This document shows, piece after piece, positions 63,323 through 64,000 of a stretch of 64,000 bases of DNA. The stretch is from Altererythrobacter sp. (GTDB lineage Bacteria; Pseudomonadota; Alphaproteobacteria; Sphingomonadales; Sphingomonadaceae): contig JAPSJS010000005.1 of NCBI GenBank assembly GCA_031178065.1, forward strand, positions 1-64,000, given 5' to 3'. Within the stretch, counting starts at the first letter, position 1. Each line of letters opens with the position of its first letter. A program made the position numbers and the translations under genes. The notes under the pieces are model-generated. The model searched no databases, was not told where the DNA came from, and saw nothing but the letters and a program-made list of their open reading frames with translations.

Positions 63323-64000
63323 ATGACCGCGACCACGTCTCACACCCGATCCGTCCCGGCCGACTGGCGCGATTTCTTCGCCCTGACGAAGCCGAGAGTG
63401 ATGAGCCTGGTGATCTTCACCGGACTGTGCGGTCTTCTGGCGGCACCGGGTACGATTCATCCGGTGATCGGCTTTACGGCAGTGCTGTGCATCGCACTCG
63501 GCGCCGGTGGCGCGGCGACGCTCAACCAGTGGTGGGAAGCCGATCTCGACGCGGGGATGAAGCGTACTGCGGGGCGGCCCATTCCCGCCGGCCGGTTGAA
63601 CCGCGTCGACGCACGCGACTTCGGAATCGCCCTGTCGGTAGGCTCGGTCCTGCTGATGGGGTTGGCGGTGAACTGGCTCTCGGCCGCGATCCTGCTGGTC
63701 TCGATCATCTACTACGCGGTGGTCTACACCATCTGGCTAAAGCCGCGCACGCCGCAGAATATCGTGATCGGCGGCGGGGCTGGGGCCTTCCCGCCGGTGA
63801 TCGGATGGGTTGCCGTGACCGGCGACATCACCCTGATGCCGGTGCTCCTGTTCGCGATCATCTTCTTCTGGACGCCGCCGCATTTCTGGGCACTCGCACT
63901 GTTCGTCCAGTCGGATTACGCCAAGGTCGGCATTCCGATGATGCCGGTGGTGAAGGGCGAGCGGTCGACCCGGCGGCAGATCCTGATCTACTCTGTGCTG
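63323..64000 (+). CDS. ctaB: Protoheme IX farnesyltransferase (heme O synthase), 3' truncated by window
   Basis: UbiA-type prenyltransferase that converts haem b to haem O for the aa3 oxidase. The frame is open from ATG 63323 to the last base (226 codons) with no stop, so the gene runs off the window. Visible: [20 protein letters not shown], the Asp-rich site [38 protein letters not shown] and [20 protein letters not shown] (second Asp region). About 70-80 residues are expected to be missing. Follows ctaD across the hairpin-rich gap, consistent with the usual ctaD-ctaB order. Confidence 0.95.
   Translation, partial: MTATTSHTRSVPADWRDFFALTKPRVMSLVIFTGLCGLLAAPGTIHPVIGFTAVLCIALGAGGAATLNQWWEADLDAGMKRTAGRPIPAGRLNRVDARDFGIALSVGSVLLMGLAVNWLSAAILLVSIIYYAVVYTIWLKPRTPQNIVIGGGAGAFPPVIGWVAVTGDITLMPVLLFAIIFFWTPPHFWALALFVQSDYAKVGIPMMPVVKGERSTRRQILIYSVL

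Noticed and set aside
60400-63336. 978-codon open frame on the minus strand
   Set aside because: Antisense to ctaC and ctaD; dominated by His, Arg, Asp and Glu and resembling no protein family.

Overview
The window is a GC-rich chromosomal segment of an alphaproteobacterium, most likely a member of Sphingomonadales (Erythrobacteraceae-like). The signs are a split proton-translocating transhydrogenase (PntAA/PntAB/PntB), a CcrM-type GANTC methyltransferase, an aa3 oxidase with the 41-residue bacterial subunit IV, an orphan CpaF ATPase, and protein wording typical of that order. No rRNA, tRNA, prophage, insertion sequence or CRISPR array was recognised. The window opens inside dnaE and closes inside ctaB, so both end genes are partial.

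Layout. 1-9.3 kb: dnaE 3' part, an acyl-CoA ligase with a DUF1330 partner, a membrane protein, a PA0069-type radical SAM protein, a nested inverted repeat, and a lytic transglycosylase. 9.3-15.5 kb: a degenerate uracil-DNA-glycosylase-like protein, ETF-ubiquinone oxidoreductase, a palindrome pair leading into ispE, an N-formylglutamate amidohydrolase-like protein and ilvD. 15.4-21.4 kb: a tight run of lipoprotein, nnr and a RumA-type rRNA methyltransferase, then DJ-1/PfpI and parC. 21.4-26.4 kb: a secreted repeat protein and the cca-NUDIX-DUF1285 run, an acetyltransferase, and a sugar-dehydrogenase-like lipoprotein whose start codon overlaps that of divergent rnhB. 27-31.7 kb: ccrM behind an unusual control region, folP, an SDR and an NtrC-family regulator with an altered GAFTGA loop. 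31.8-37.2 kb: cytochrome oxidase subunit IV with pntAA-AB-B, then a beta-helix protein coupled to a diheme cytochrome c. 37.4-45.5 kb: racemase, dGTPase, oxidoreductase, ABA4-like protein, DUF938 methyltransferase, entericidin, cpaF, an O-antigen-ligase-like protein and a VapBC toxin-antitoxin pair. 45.5-53 kb: glmS, then a decaying accessory stretch (frameshifted SDR beside an AraC regulator, frameshifted 2OG-Fe(II) oxygenase behind an ada remnant), and a YCII/ECF42 sigma factor pair with a matching promoter. 53-64 kb: purQ/purS, lipid kinase, ruvX, DUF3089, AI-2E-type permease, the lepB-acpS-pdxJ-pyrE run, and divergently the aa3 oxidase genes ctaC, ctaD, ctaB.

How it works together. Most genes are housekeeping: DNA replication and segregation (dnaE, parC, ruvX, rnhB, dGTPase), cofactor, nucleotide and cell-wall supply (ispE, folP, pdxJ, pyrE, purSQ, glmS) and aerobic respiration (ETF-QO, pnt, cox). 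The most distinctive signals are regulatory. The 200 bases before ccrM hold six GANTC sites, a CtrA-like element and a perfect DnaA box, and a near-identical CtrA-like element lies before the lytic transglycosylase. A predicted ECF42 promoter sits before the YCII gene next to its sigma factor. Several genes depart from family consensus at key residues: the GAFPGA regulator, a racemase lacking the first catalytic residue, ParC with Ala at the quinolone position, and a glycosylase-like protein without Fe-S cysteines.
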